Source: Rubrimonas sp036770645
GTDB lineage: Bacteria; Pseudomonadota; Alphaproteobacteria; Rhodobacterales; Rhodobacteraceae
DNA length: 14,894 nt
NCBI GenBank assembly: GCA_036770645.1
Contig: DAIPIU010000070.1
Coordinates: 1-14,894 of the forward strand
Direction of reading: 5' to 3'
Positions 5,621 through 13,069 of this stretch are shown one piece after another. The position numbers and the translations under genes were made by a program. The notes under the pieces were generated by a model. The model made no database searches. It saw only the letters and a program-made list of their open reading frames with translations, and had not been told where the DNA came from. Positions within the stretch are counted from its first letter, which is position 1; every line of letters starts with the position of its first letter.

Positions 5621-7497
5621 GCCCGAAATCCGACAACCCCGCCGAGCCGTTCAAGAAGGCGCTGGCCGAGGCCACGCGCGCGCTCGCCAACACGCGCGAC
5701 CTCGCCGTGACCTTCAGCGCCGATCCGCCGGGCATGGCCAACGACACGCTGCGCCTGCCGAGCGTCAGCCGCAGGTTGACCCGCGACGAGGTGGTGCAGG
5801 CCCGCGGCGCGGCCGACGCGGCGGGCCTGCGCCTGCGCCACCACGACGAGGCCGCCCATGCCCGCTACGCCCCCCCGGGCGAGCAGGCCCGCGCCATCTA
5901 CGACGCCTGCGAGCGGGCGCGCTGCGAGGCGCTGGGGGCGCGCGCCATGCCCGGCGTTGGCGACAACCTGGACGCGCGCCTGACCGAGGAGGCGCGCCGC
6001 CGCGGCTTCGCCCAGATGCGCGGCATGAAGGACGCCCCCCTGCCGGACGCCGCGGGGCTGATGGTGCGCGAACTGGTGGCCGGCCGGAAGGCGCCGGCCG
6101 CCTGCGCGGGCGTCATCGAGGCCTGGCGCGCGCATCTGAGCGACAGGGGCGGCGCGCATCTGGACGCGCTGGCGGCGGCCGCCGACGACCAGGTGGCGTT
6201 CTCGAAGGCCGCGTGGAAGCTGATCGAGGACTTGGGCTACGGCGACCAGCTGGGCGAGGACCCGGACGCCGAGGACGACGGCGACGAGGAGCAGGGCGAG
6301 GAGGAGGAGCGCCCCGACACCCCCGACGACGACGGCGGAGACGACGACAGCGAGACCGCCGAGCAGGAGGACGGCGCCGAGGCGGAGGAGACGCGCGAGG
6401 CCCGCCGCGCCGCCGCCGACCTGCAGGTCGAGGAGATGGACGAGGCCGAGGACGAGGCGCGCCGCGAGGAGGCCGAGGACGACGGCCCCCCGCCGCCGCC
6501 CCCCCCCGCCCCCGACAGCGCCGCGAGCCGCGACTACAAGGTGTTCAGCAAGGCCGCCGATGAGATCGTCGCCGCCGAGGATCTGTGCGAGACGGCCGAG
6601 CTCGACCGCCTGCGCGGCTATCTCGACCGCCAGCTCGAACCCCTGAAGGGCGCGGTGTCCCGGCTGGCCAACCGCCTGCAGCGCCGCCTGCAGGCCAAGC
6701 AGAACCGCGCCTGGAGCTTCGACCTCGAGGAGGGCATCCTCGATGCGGGACGGCTGGCGCGGGTGGTCAGCAACCCTACCACGCCCCTGTCCTTCAAGGT
6801 CGAGAAGGACACCGAGTTCCGCGACACGGTGGTGTCGCTGCTGATCGACAATTCCGGCAGCATGCGCGGGCGGCCGATCTCGATCGCCGCCATCAGCGCC
6901 GACGTGCTGGCGCGCACGCTGGAACGCTGCCAGGTCAAGGTCGAGATCCTCGGCTTCACCACCCGCCAGTGGAAGGGCGGACAGGCGCGCGAGGCCTGGC
7001 TGAAGGCCGGGCGTCCGGCCAATCCCGGGCGCCTGAACGACCTGCGCCACATCGTCTACAAAAGCGCCGACGCGCCCTGGCGGCGGGCGCGGCGCAACCT
7101 CGGGCTGATGATGCGCGAGGGCCTGCTGAAGGAGAACATCGACGGCGAGGCGCTGGAATGGGCGCACAAGCGCCTGCTGGGCCGCCCCGAGCAGCGCCGC
7201 ATCCTCGTGGTGATCTCGGACGGCGCGCCGGTGGACGACAGCACCCTGTCGGTGAACCCCTCCACCTATCTCGAGCGCCACCTGCGCGACGTGATCGCCA
7301 TGATCGAGCGCACGCGCGCGGTCGAGCTGGTGGCCATCGGCATCGGCCATGATGTGGGCCGCTATTATGCACGGGCGGTCACGATCACCGATGTCGAGCA
7401 GCTCGCCGGCGCCCTGACCGACCAGCTCGCCGCGCTGTTCGAGGCCGATCCGCGGCTGGCGGGCCGCATCGGCGGGGGCGCGCGGCGGCGGGCCTGA
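5617..7497 (+). CDS. cobT: CobT, VWA subunit of aerobic cobaltochelatase
   Basis: Partner of CobS in the ATP-driven complex that activates CobN for cobalt insertion. From a TTG start the product has 626 residues, close to typical CobT (about 630). Residues 4-30 (KSDNPAEPFKKALAEATRAL) match the family start, which is why TTG 5617 is preferred over GTG 5587, whose ten extra residues look unrelated. A strongly acidic linker spans about 213-288, followed by seven prolines at 291-297. The C-terminal VWA domain has the MIDAS motif DNSGS (D411, S413, S415) and ISDGAPVDD (D535), with the CobT-specific stretch GFTTRQWKGG between them. The TTGA overlap with the VOC stop and the weak start suggest that translation depends on the upstream gene. 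Confident assignment. Confidence 0.95.
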   Translation: MSPKSDNPAEPFKKALAEATRALANTRDLAVTFSADPPGMANDTLRLPSVSRRLTRDEVVQARGAADAAGLRLRHHDEAAHARYAPPGEQARAIYDACERARCEALGARAMPGVGDNLDARLTEEARRRGFAQMRGMKDAPLPDAAGLMVRELVAGRKAPAACAGVIEAWRAHLSDRGGAHLDALAAAADDQVAFSKAAWKLIEDLGYGDQLGEDPDAEDDGDEEQGEEEERPDTPDDDGGDDDSETAEQEDGAEAEETREARRAAADLQVEEMDEAEDEARREEAEDDGPPPPPPPAPDSAASRDYKVFSKAADEIVAAEDLCETAELDRLRGYLDRQLEPLKGAVSRLANRLQRRLQAKQNRAWSFDLEEGILDAGRLARVVSNPTTPLSFKVEKDTEFRDTVVSLLIDNSGSMRGRPISIAAISADVLARTLERCQVKVEILGFTTRQWKGGQAREAWLKAGRPANPGRLNDLRHIVYKSADAPWRRARRNLGLMMREGLLKENIDGEALEWAHKRLLGRPEQRRILVVISDGAPVDDSTLSVNPSTYLERHLRDVIAMIERTRAVELVAIGIGHDVGRYYARAVTITDVEQLAGALTDQLAALFEADPRLAGRIGGGARRRA

Positions 7498-7550
7498 CGG
7501 CGGGCGCGTGACGCCGGGGGCCGCCGCCTTATCTGGCCTGCGAAAGACGC

Positions 7551-7558
7551 GGGAGGTG
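7551..7558 (+). promoter_or_regulatory. strong ribosome binding site of the VWA gene
   Basis: GGGAGGTG lies five bases before the ATG at 7564 and is the best Shine-Dalgarno match in the central cluster. With the 66-base spacer after cobT, it suggests the VWA-PP2C-kinase set is initiated independently of cobT translation. The upstream TTATCT (7529-7534) could be a -10 element, but no good -35 is seen. Confidence 0.5.
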
Positions 7559-7563
7559 CGCCG

Positions 7564-8244
7564 ATGACCAGCCTGACCCAGCAGCCCTTCGGCGGCGTGG
7601 ACGAGTTCGTGGACAATCCCGAACCGCGCTGCCCGGTGGTGCTGCTGCTCGACACCTCGCTGTCCATGGAGGGCGAGAAGATCGAGGCCCTGAACCGCGG
7701 CCTGCTGCATTTCCACGAGGAACTGGCCTCCGACGCGCTGGCGATGAAGCGCGTCGAGATCGCGCTGGTCACCTTCGGCCCGGTCAGCGTGCGGCACGAC
7801 TATGTCACGGCCGAGCAGTTCCAGCCGCCGCTGCTGGAGCCCTCGGGCAACACGCCGATGGGCGCGGCAATCCTGCGCGCGATCGAGCTGCTGCGCGGGC
7901 GCAAGCAGGCCTACCGGGCCGCGGGCGTGCCGTTCTACCGCCCCTGGGTGTTCCTGATCACCGACGGCGCGCCGACCGACCCGGTGGGCGAGGCGACGCG
8001 CCGGATCGCCGAGGGCGAGGCGAACAAGGAATTCATGTTCCACGCCGTGGGCGTCGAGGGCGCGGACATGGCGGTGCTGAAATCGCTGTCGGTGCGCCAG
8101 CCGCTGATGCTCAAGGGGCTGGCCTTCCGCGAGCTGTTCGCCTGGCTGTCGAACTCGCTGTCGGCCGTGTCGCGGTCGTGCACCGACGATGCCGCGCCGC
8201 TGCAGAACCCCACCGCGCCGGACGGCTGGGCCGTGGCGGGCTGA
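7564..8244 (+). CDS. TerY-like VWA domain protein
   Basis: A compact 226-residue protein that is almost entirely one VWA domain of the TerY type. The MIDAS metal site is intact: D30-T-S32-L-S34 in LLLDTSLSM, T97 in SGNTPMG and D134 in LITDGAPTD. It begins with a short lead QQPFGGVDEFVDNPEPRCP, characteristic of this subfamily. No signal peptide or membrane segment is seen, so it is probably cytosolic. Known context: TerY-like proteins occur with a PP2C phosphatase and a kinase (the TerY-P triad), in tellurite-type stress clusters and elsewhere. The other two members follow here. Its exact ligand is unknown; phosphorylation of this protein by the kinase is a reasonable inference, not seen. A strong ribosome binding site precedes the start. 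Confidence 0.9.
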   Translation: MTSLTQQPFGGVDEFVDNPEPRCPVVLLLDTSLSMEGEKIEALNRGLLHFHEELASDALAMKRVEIALVTFGPVSVRHDYVTAEQFQPPLLEPSGNTPMGAAILRAIELLRGRKQAYRAAGVPFYRPWVFLITDGAPTDPVGEATRRIAEGEANKEFMFHAVGVEGADMAVLKSLSVRQPLMLKGLAFRELFAWLSNSLSAVSRSCTDDAAPLQNPTAPDGWAVAG

Positions 8245-8251
8245 GGCGCCC

Positions 8252-9037
8252 GTGGCCGGCTGGACCATCGCCGCCGCCACCCGCCGCGGCGAGGCGCATG
8301 CCCGCCGGGGCGAACGCGCGCAGGACGCGCTGCGCGCCGCGTTCGCGGGCGGCGCGCTGGTGGCGGCGGTCGCGGACGGGGCGGGAAGCGCGCCCCGCGG
8401 CGGGGCGGGGGCGGCGCTGGCCGTGCGGGCGCTGGTGGCGGCCGCGCGGGCAGATCTCGCGCGCGCGCCGCTGGCCGCGGCCGACCCGGCCGCCTGGATG
8501 GGCGCGGCCGCCGCGCGGCTGCGCGCCGCCGCCGCCGCCCGGGGCCTGCCGCCGCGGGATCTCGCCACGACCGCGCTGGTCGCGGCCAGCGACGGGCGGC
8601 TGACGCTGGCGGCCCATGTCGGCGACGGCGCGGCGGCGCTGCGCGACGCGGCGGGGGCGTGGTCGGCGCTGTCCTGGCCCGAGGGCGGGGCCCATGCCGG
8701 GGAGACGCTGTTCCTGACGGATGAGGCTCCCGCCATCCGCAGCGCGCGCCATGAGGGGACGGCGACGGGGCTCGCGCTGCTGACCGACGGGCTGGAGCGC
8801 CTTGTGCTGGATTTCGCCGCCCGCGTCCCGCACGGCCCGTTCTTCGCGCGCATGGCCGCCCCGCTGGCGGACCGGCCGCCGGGCCGCGACCGGGCGCTGT
8901 CGCTTGCGCTGGCCGACTGGCTGGGCGGCGCGGCGGTGGCCGCGCGCACCGACGACGACCGCACGCTGCTGCTGGCGGCGCTGCGCCCCGCGGCGGAGGC
9001 CGCAGGAGATGAGACGGCGGCGGAGGCCGCGGCATGA
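8252..9037 (+). CDS. PP2C-family protein phosphatase
   Basis: A 261-residue metal-dependent Ser/Thr phosphatase domain, very rich in alanine. PP2C motifs appear in order: QD at 24-25, ADGAGS at 41-46, TTALVAA around 106-112, GDG at 124-126, LTDG at 177-180 and DDRT at 235-238. The metal-binding aspartates (D42, D179, D235 or D236) are therefore present and activity is likely. The GTG at 8252 is preferred because it lies seven bases after the VWA stop and starts the domain (AGWTIAAATRRGEAH); an ATG at 8189 would overlap the VWA gene by 56 bases. The ATGA overlap with the kinase indicates coupling. The expected role is to reverse the partner kinase's phosphorylation, by analogy with TerY-P triads. 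Confidence 0.87.
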   Translation: MAGWTIAAATRRGEAHARRGERAQDALRAAFAGGALVAAVADGAGSAPRGGAGAALAVRALVAAARADLARAPLAAADPAAWMGAAAARLRAAAAARGLPPRDLATTALVAASDGRLTLAAHVGDGAAALRDAAGAWSALSWPEGGAHAGETLFLTDEAPAIRSARHEGTATGLALLTDGLERLVLDFAARVPHGPFFARMAAPLADRPPGRDRALSLALADWLGGAAVAARTDDDRTLLLAALRPAAEAAGDETAAEAAA

Positions 9038-10764
9038 CCGTCGCCGCCCCCCTCGCGCCGCCCCGCGCCCGGCGCGCGCCCGGCGGGCTGGTGGCCGAGG
9101 GCCGCCCGCTGCGCCTCGGGCGGCGCATCGGCCGCGGCGGCGAGGGCGAGGTGTTCGCCGTGGCCGGCGCGCCGGCGCTGGCCGCGAAGCTCTATGCGCC
9201 GGAGGGGGCGGCGGCGCGCGAGGCCAAGATCGCCGCCATGCTGCGCGCGCGGCTTGGCGACGGGTCGCCGCTTGTGGCCTTTCCGCTGGCCGAGATCCGC
9301 GGCGCGGAGGGGCGCTTCGCCGGCTTCCTGATGCGCCGGGTGACCGAAGCCGAGCCGCTGCACGAGCTCTACGCCCCGGGCGCGCGCAAGCGCGTCTTCC
9401 CCGAGGCCGATTACCGCTTCATCGTCCGCGCCGCGCTCAACGCCGCCCGGGCCGTGGCGGCCGCCCATGAGGCGGGCGTGGTGATCGGCGACGTGAACCA
9501 TTCGGGCTTCCTGATCGGGCGCGACGCGCTGGTGTCGCTGATCGACGCCGACAGCTTCCAGGTGGCCGATGGCGACGGGCTGCACCTCTGCCGCGTGGGC
9601 GTGCCCGACTACACGCCGCCGGAACTGATCGGCCTGCGCTTCGACGAGACCCCGCGCAGCCCCGACCACGACGCCTTCGGGCTGGCGGTGGCTCTGTTCC
9701 AGCTGCTGTTCCTTGGCCGCCATCCCTTCGCGGGCGTGTCGCGCGACGCGTCGGACCTGCCGGTGGCCGAGGCCATCGCGCGCCACGCCTTCGCCTGGAC
9801 CCGCCGCCGGACATCGCCGCTGAAGCCGCCGCCGGGGGCCCTCGGGCTCGACGCACTGCCCTGGGCCGTGGCGGACCTGTTCGAGCGCGCCTTCGCGCCC
9901 GAGGCCGCGGGCCGCCGGCCGACCGCCGCGGACTGGGCGGAGGCGCTCGCGGCGATGGAGGCCGGGCTCTCGGGCTGCGCGGCCGACCCGCGGCATTGGC
10001 GCCCGGCAGATGCGCCGGCCTGCCCCTGGTGCCGGATCGAGCGCGAGACGGGCGCGCCGCTGTTTCCCGCGCCGGGCAGCCCCGGCGCCGCGCCGCCGCC
10101 GCTCGACGCCCGCGCGGCGCTGGCGCGGCTGGCCGCGATCGCCCTGCCCGACCGCTTCGAATATGTCCCGCCCGCGCCGCTGCCGCGGCCCCCCGCCCCG
10201 CCGCCGAGCCTGCGCGCCGTGGTCATCGACCGGCTGTTCACGGCGACCGTCGCCGTGATGATGGGCTGCGCGGCCTTCCTGGTCTGGGTGTCGCCGCAGA
10301 ACTTCCTCATGGCCTCGCCGATCTGCATCTACGGCTACCGGCGGGTGGGCGACGCGCTGTTTCCCCGCCGCGCCGACGCCCGCGCCCTGCGCAGGCTGGA
10401 CCGCGCGCTTGCCGAGGCGCTGGAGGACGCGCAGCGGCGCGCCGGGCTCGATGCGGCCTGGCTGCTGCGGGCCGAGCTTTCGGCGCTGGCCGCCCGCCTG
10501 CCGCCAGCGCCCGCGCGCAGCCGAGGGCGGCGCGGCCCGGAGGCGGAGCGTCTGGCCCGCGACCTGCCGCGGCTCGAGGCCATGGCCGCGGCGCTCGAGG
10601 CCGCCCGCGCCGCGCGCCTGCCCGAGATCGAGGACATGCTCGCGCGCCGCGCCGTGCTGGCCGCGCGGCTGGCCGGATCGGGCGGCGACCCGCCGCCGCA
10701 GCCGCAGGCCGCCCCGCGCCTGCTGCGCGAGGCCACGCGGCGGCGCATCGCCGCGCTGGGCTGA
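9034..10764 (+). CDS. atypical TerY-P-type protein kinase with Cys/His cluster and membrane-like segment
   Basis: This 576-residue protein has a kinase domain at about 25-310. The glycine loop is GRGGEGEV at 33-40, with the ATP lysine K52 (LAAKLY) and helix-C E63. The catalytic loop is IGDVNHSG (151-158): D153 is kept, while the usual HRD histidine and the Asn five residues after Asp are replaced. The DFG position reads DAD (171-173), then PPE at 195-197, D213 and R295. C315, H321, C330 and C333 (ending CPWC) could bind zinc. A hydrophobic stretch at 401-419 may cross or touch the membrane. Residues 445-550 are charged and helical, possibly coiled coil. The helix-hairpin-helix tail reported for some relatives is not apparent. 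The triad context suggests it phosphorylates the VWA protein or another partner. Whether it is an active kinase is unproven. Confidence 0.85.
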   Translation: MTVAAPLAPPRARRAPGGLVAEGRPLRLGRRIGRGGEGEVFAVAGAPALAAKLYAPEGAAAREAKIAAMLRARLGDGSPLVAFPLAEIRGAEGRFAGFLMRRVTEAEPLHELYAPGARKRVFPEADYRFIVRAALNAARAVAAAHEAGVVIGDVNHSGFLIGRDALVSLIDADSFQVADGDGLHLCRVGVPDYTPPELIGLRFDETPRSPDHDAFGLAVALFQLLFLGRHPFAGVSRDASDLPVAEAIARHAFAWTRRRTSPLKPPPGALGLDALPWAVADLFERAFAPEAAGRRPTAADWAEALAAMEAGLSGCAADPRHWRPADAPACPWCRIERETGAPLFPAPGSPGAAPPPLDARAALARLAAIALPDRFEYVPPAPLPRPPAPPPSLRAVVIDRLFTATVAVMMGCAAFLVWVSPQNFLMASPICIYGYRRVGDALFPRRADARALRRLDRALAEALEDAQRRAGLDAAWLLRAELSALAARLPPAPARSRGRRGPEAERLARDLPRLEAMAAALEAARAARLPEIEDMLARRAVLAARLAGSGGDPPPQPQAAPRLLREATRRRIAALG

Positions 10765-10797
10765 GGCGCGCGACGCGGGCCTTCGCCGGCCGGCCGC

Positions 10798-10897
10798 NNN
10801 NNNNNNNNNNNNNNNNNNNNNNNNNNNNNNNNNNNNNNNNNNNNNNNNNNNNNNNNNNNNNNNNNNNNNNNNNNNNNNNNNNNNNNNNNNNNNNNNN
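10798..10897. other. assembly gap (100 N)
   Basis: Exactly 100 consecutive N, the conventional placeholder for a scaffold gap of unknown length. It starts 34 bases after the kinase stop and removes the 5' end of the copper chaperone gene. Other genes may lie in the true gap, so adjacency of the kinase and copper chaperone genes should not be assumed. Confidence 0.98.
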
Positions 10898-11263
10898 CGC
10901 GCCGCGGCCGCGCCCGGCGGGGCCTCGGCCGCCTACATGAGCCTGTCGGTCGCCGAGGGCAGCGACCGCCTGATCGCCGCCGCCAGCCCCGCGGCCGAGC
11001 GGGTGGAACTGCACACCCACACGCTCGACGCGCAGGGCGTGGCGCGCATGACGCGCATCGAGGGCATCGAGGTCGTCGCCGGCTCGCCGACCGAACTGCG
11101 CCCCGGCGGCCTGCACGTCATGCTGATGGGCCTGACCGCGCCGCTGGCCGCGGGCGACGCCATCGACCTGACGCTGACCTTCGAGGCCGCAGGCGATGTC
11201 ACGCTGCGCGTCCCGGTCCGGGCTGTCGGCGGCGGGCACATGCACGGGTCCACGGGGGGCTGA
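10898..11263 (+). CDS. PCu(A)C copper chaperone, 5' end lost in the gap
   Basis: The visible 121 residues are the C-terminal part of a periplasmic PCu(A)C protein (DUF461), which carries Cu(I) to the CuA/CuB sites of cytochrome oxidase together with Sco-type proteins. The copper motif H-(x)-x10-M-x21-H-x-M is complete: the first His of ELHTHTL, the Met of GVARM and HVM in GGLHVMLMG fit the spacing. APGGASAAYM near the start is the usual first conserved block, so only about 30-45 residues (signal peptide and first strand) are missing. A His/Met-rich tail, GGGHMHGS, ends the protein. The partner gene, if any, may lie in the gap. The family is confident; the full extent is unknown. Confidence 0.9.
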   Translation, partial: RAAAAPGGASAAYMSLSVAEGSDRLIAAASPAAERVELHTHTLDAQGVARMTRIEGIEVVAGSPTELRPGGLHVMLMGLTAPLAAGDAIDLTLTFEAAGDVTLRVPVRAVGGGHMHGSTGG

Positions 11264-11281
11264 CGGACCGTTTCCGCCACA

Positions 11282-11305
11282 GGCGCCGCCCGGCCGGGCG
11301 GCGCC
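11282..11305 (+). terminator. 24-base perfect palindrome, hairpin after copper chaperone gene
   Basis: GGCGCCGCCCGG is followed immediately by its exact reverse complement, 19 bases after the chaperone stop. RNA from it could form a 10-bp stem with a four-base loop. No T-tract follows, so it is a non-canonical terminator candidate; as DNA it could also be a binding site for a dimeric protein upstream of the MFS gene. Confidence 0.45.
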
Positions 11306-11342
11306 ACTCGCGCGCGGACCGCGGCCGCGCTATGTCCGGCCG

Positions 11343-12584
11343 ATGACCGACCGCGCCATGCCCCTGTCCGACGCCGCCGCCCTGCCCGCCTGGCGCAGGC
11401 CCGAGGCGCTGCTGATCCTGATGACGGTCGGCATGACGCTGGCCTTCGCGACCTGGATGGCGGCGCTGAACAATTTCGCGGTCGAGGCCGCGGGCTTCGA
11501 CGGGCTGGACATCGGCGCGCTGCACATGGTGCGCGAGATTCCCGGCTTCCTCGCCTTCCTCGTCGTGTTCCTCGTCGCGGCCATCCCCGAGCAGCGCTTC
11601 GCCCTGCTGTCGCTGGCGGCTCTCGGGGCCGGGACGGCGATGGTGGCGGAGCTGCCCACCTGGCAGGGCCTGATGCTGACCACCTTCCTCAGCTCTGTCG
11701 GCTTCCACTGGTTCGAGACGGCGAACCAGTCGCTGCAGCTGCAATGGCTGGCGAAGGACCGCGCGCCGAAGGCGATGGGGCTGATCGTCGGCGCCGGCGC
11801 CGGGGCCTCGCTCGCGGTCTACGGGACCATCGCGCTGGCGGGCTGGGCGGGCTGGCTCGACTTGCGCACGCTCTACTGGGCGGGCGGGGGCCTGTGCATC
11901 GCGGTGGCCCTGTTCGCGGGGCTGGCCTATCCGCGCTTCCGCGCCCCGCACGCGCAGGGCAGGCGCCTCGTGCTGCGCCGGCGCTACTGGCTGTATTACG
12001 CGCTGGTGTTCACCTCCGGGGCGCGGCGGCAGATCTTCGTGGTGTTCGCGGCCTTCATGATGGTCGAGAAGTTCGGCTTCCGCCTGCACGAGGTCACGGC
12101 GCTGTTCCTCGTGACCTATCTGGCGAACATGCTCACCGCCCCGGTCGTGGGCCGCGCCATCGCCCGCTTCGGCGAGCGGGCGGCCATCGCCGTCGAGCAT
12201 CTGGGCCTCGCGCTGGTGTTCGGGGCCTATGCGGGGGTGTATTTCCTCGACTGGCCGCTGTGGCTGGCGCTGGCGCTCTATGTCGCCGACCACATGCTGT
12301 TCGCGATGGCCTTCGCCCAGCGCACCTACTTCCAGAAGATCGCCGACCCCGCCGACCATGCGCCCACCGCGGCCGTGGCCTTCACCATCAACCACATCGC
12401 CGCCGTCGCCCTGCCGGTGCCGCTGGGCGCGCTGTGGCTGATCGAACCGGGCTTCGTCTACCTGTTCGCCTGCGGGCTGGCGACGGGCGCGCTGGGCCTC
12501 GCGGCCATGGTGCCGCGGTGGCCCGAGCCGGGCCGCGAGACGGCCTTCGCGCATCCCACCCCTCTGGCGGCCGCCGCCGAATAG
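11343..12584 (+). CDS. MFS transporter, substrate unknown
   Basis: A 413-residue integral membrane protein with about twelve hydrophobic segments, starting near residues 20-45 (LLILMTVGMTLAFATWMAAL) and ending near 375-395 (FVYLFACGLATGALGLAAMV). The first six and last six are separated by a charged loop, PRFRAPHAQGRRLVLRRRYW. This is major facilitator architecture. GLIVGAGAGASLAVYG in TM5 is glycine-rich as in MFS proteins. Unusual polar residues lie in TM4-5 (HWFETANQSLQLQW) and TM7 (SGARRQIF), and may line a binding site; I do not recognise a characterised subfamily. The ATG at 11343 is preferred because upstream in-frame sequence overlaps the chaperone gene; ATG 11358 is an alternative. 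It converges on tRNA-Arg, with only 12 bases between. It may be co-transcribed with the copper chaperone gene unless the palindrome terminates. Confidence 0.85.
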   Translation: MTDRAMPLSDAAALPAWRRPEALLILMTVGMTLAFATWMAALNNFAVEAAGFDGLDIGALHMVREIPGFLAFLVVFLVAAIPEQRFALLSLAALGAGTAMVAELPTWQGLMLTTFLSSVGFHWFETANQSLQLQWLAKDRAPKAMGLIVGAGAGASLAVYGTIALAGWAGWLDLRTLYWAGGGLCIAVALFAGLAYPRFRAPHAQGRRLVLRRRYWLYYALVFTSGARRQIFVVFAAFMMVEKFGFRLHEVTALFLVTYLANMLTAPVVGRAIARFGERAAIAVEHLGLALVFGAYAGVYFLDWPLWLALALYVADHMLFAMAFAQRTYFQKIADPADHAPTAAVAFTINHIAAVALPVPLGALWLIEPGFVYLFACGLATGALGLAAMVPRWPEPGRETAFAHPTPLAAAAE

Positions 12585-12596
12585 CGGCGCGCCGGG

Positions 12597-12673
12597 TGGC
12601 GCCCCCGGCAGGACTCGAACCTGCAACCTGGCGATTAGAAGTCGCCCGCTCTATCCGGTTGAGCTACGGGAGC
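12597..12673 (-). tRNA. tRNA-Arg(UCU)
   Basis: On the minus strand the acceptor arms GCTCCCG and CGGGGGC pair with one G-U wobble, the discriminator is G and CCA is encoded (12597-12599). The D arm contains AGCTCAACCGGATAGAGC and the anticodon loop is CTTCTAA with TCT at 12637-12639. The T arm reads GCAGGTTCGAGTCCTGC. It is 77 bases long with CCA. It reads AGA/AGG arginine codons, which are rare in this GC-rich genome. Confidence 0.97.
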
Positions 12674-12724
12674 TTGCGGCAACGGTTCGCCCAGCCCGGG
12701 CCTTCGGTCAACGGGCGGCGGGTT

Positions 12725-12751
12725 GGTCGGCGCGGTTTTTCCGCGCCCACC
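12725..12751 (-). terminator. hairpin downstream of complex I subunit gene
   Basis: GGCGCGG (12729-12735) pairs with CCGCGCC (12741-12747) around a five-base T/A loop. After a single C-C mismatch, GGT and ACC extend the stem by three. It begins seven bases beyond the stop of the minus-strand gene and separates it from tRNA-Arg. There is no T-run after the stem on the minus strand, so terminator activity is only plausible. Confidence 0.4.
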
Positions 12752-12757
12752 CTGCCG

Positions 12758-13069
12758 TCAATGGGTCCAGGCCTGCCGCCGCTCGGTGGCGAAATTGCCG
12801 CCATAGCCCTTGGGGCGGATCACCGGCCTGCGCTTCTTGGGCTCGATCACCTGGTGCGGAATGCCGTGGCGGCGCGCATAGTCGACGGCGGCCTCGCGGG
12901 TCTCGAAACTCAGGCGCACCTGGCTGGCCATGTCGGTGCTGCCGGTCCAGCCCATCAGCGGGTCGATGGCGCGCGGGGCCTCGGGCAGGTATTCCAGCAC
13001 CCAGTTCTGGGTCATGGCCTGGCCGGAGGTCATGGCGCTTTTGGTCGGCTGGTAGATCTTCGCGAGCAT
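12758..13069 (-). CDS. NDUFS4-like accessory subunit of respiratory complex I
   Basis: A 103-residue protein of the 'ETC complex I subunit conserved region' family, the bacterial counterpart of mitochondrial NDUFS4 (18 kDa/AQDQ), found in alphaproteobacterial complex I. The sequence begins MLAKIYQPTKSAMTSGQA and continues WVLEYLP. The family core follows as DPLMGWTGSTDMASQVRLSF and the helix TREAAVDYARRHGI. The characteristic C terminus is KGYGGNFATERRQAWTH. There is no signal peptide or membrane segment; it sits on the matrix/cytoplasmic arm in known structures. The ATG at 13069 is chosen because family similarity starts there; a longer in-frame ATG at 13135 adds a Cys/Ala-rich segment unlike the family. 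Its start faces uvrB across 131 bases. The other nuo genes are not here. Confidence 0.92.
   Translation of the reverse strand: MLAKIYQPTKSAMTSGQAMTQNWVLEYLPEAPRAIDPLMGWTGSTDMASQVRLSFETREAAVDYARRHGIPHQVIEPKKRRPVIRPKGYGGNFATERRQAWTH

Noticed and set aside
5539..9996. A very long open frame (about 1,485 codons) on the minus strand, antisense to the VOC gene's 3' end, cobT, the VWA, PP2C and most of the kinase gene.
   Set aside because: Its translation is low-complexity Arg/Ala/Gly/His with no recognisable domain, while the plus strand carries clear families throughout. It reflects the scarcity of stop codons on the antisense strand of GC-rich genes.
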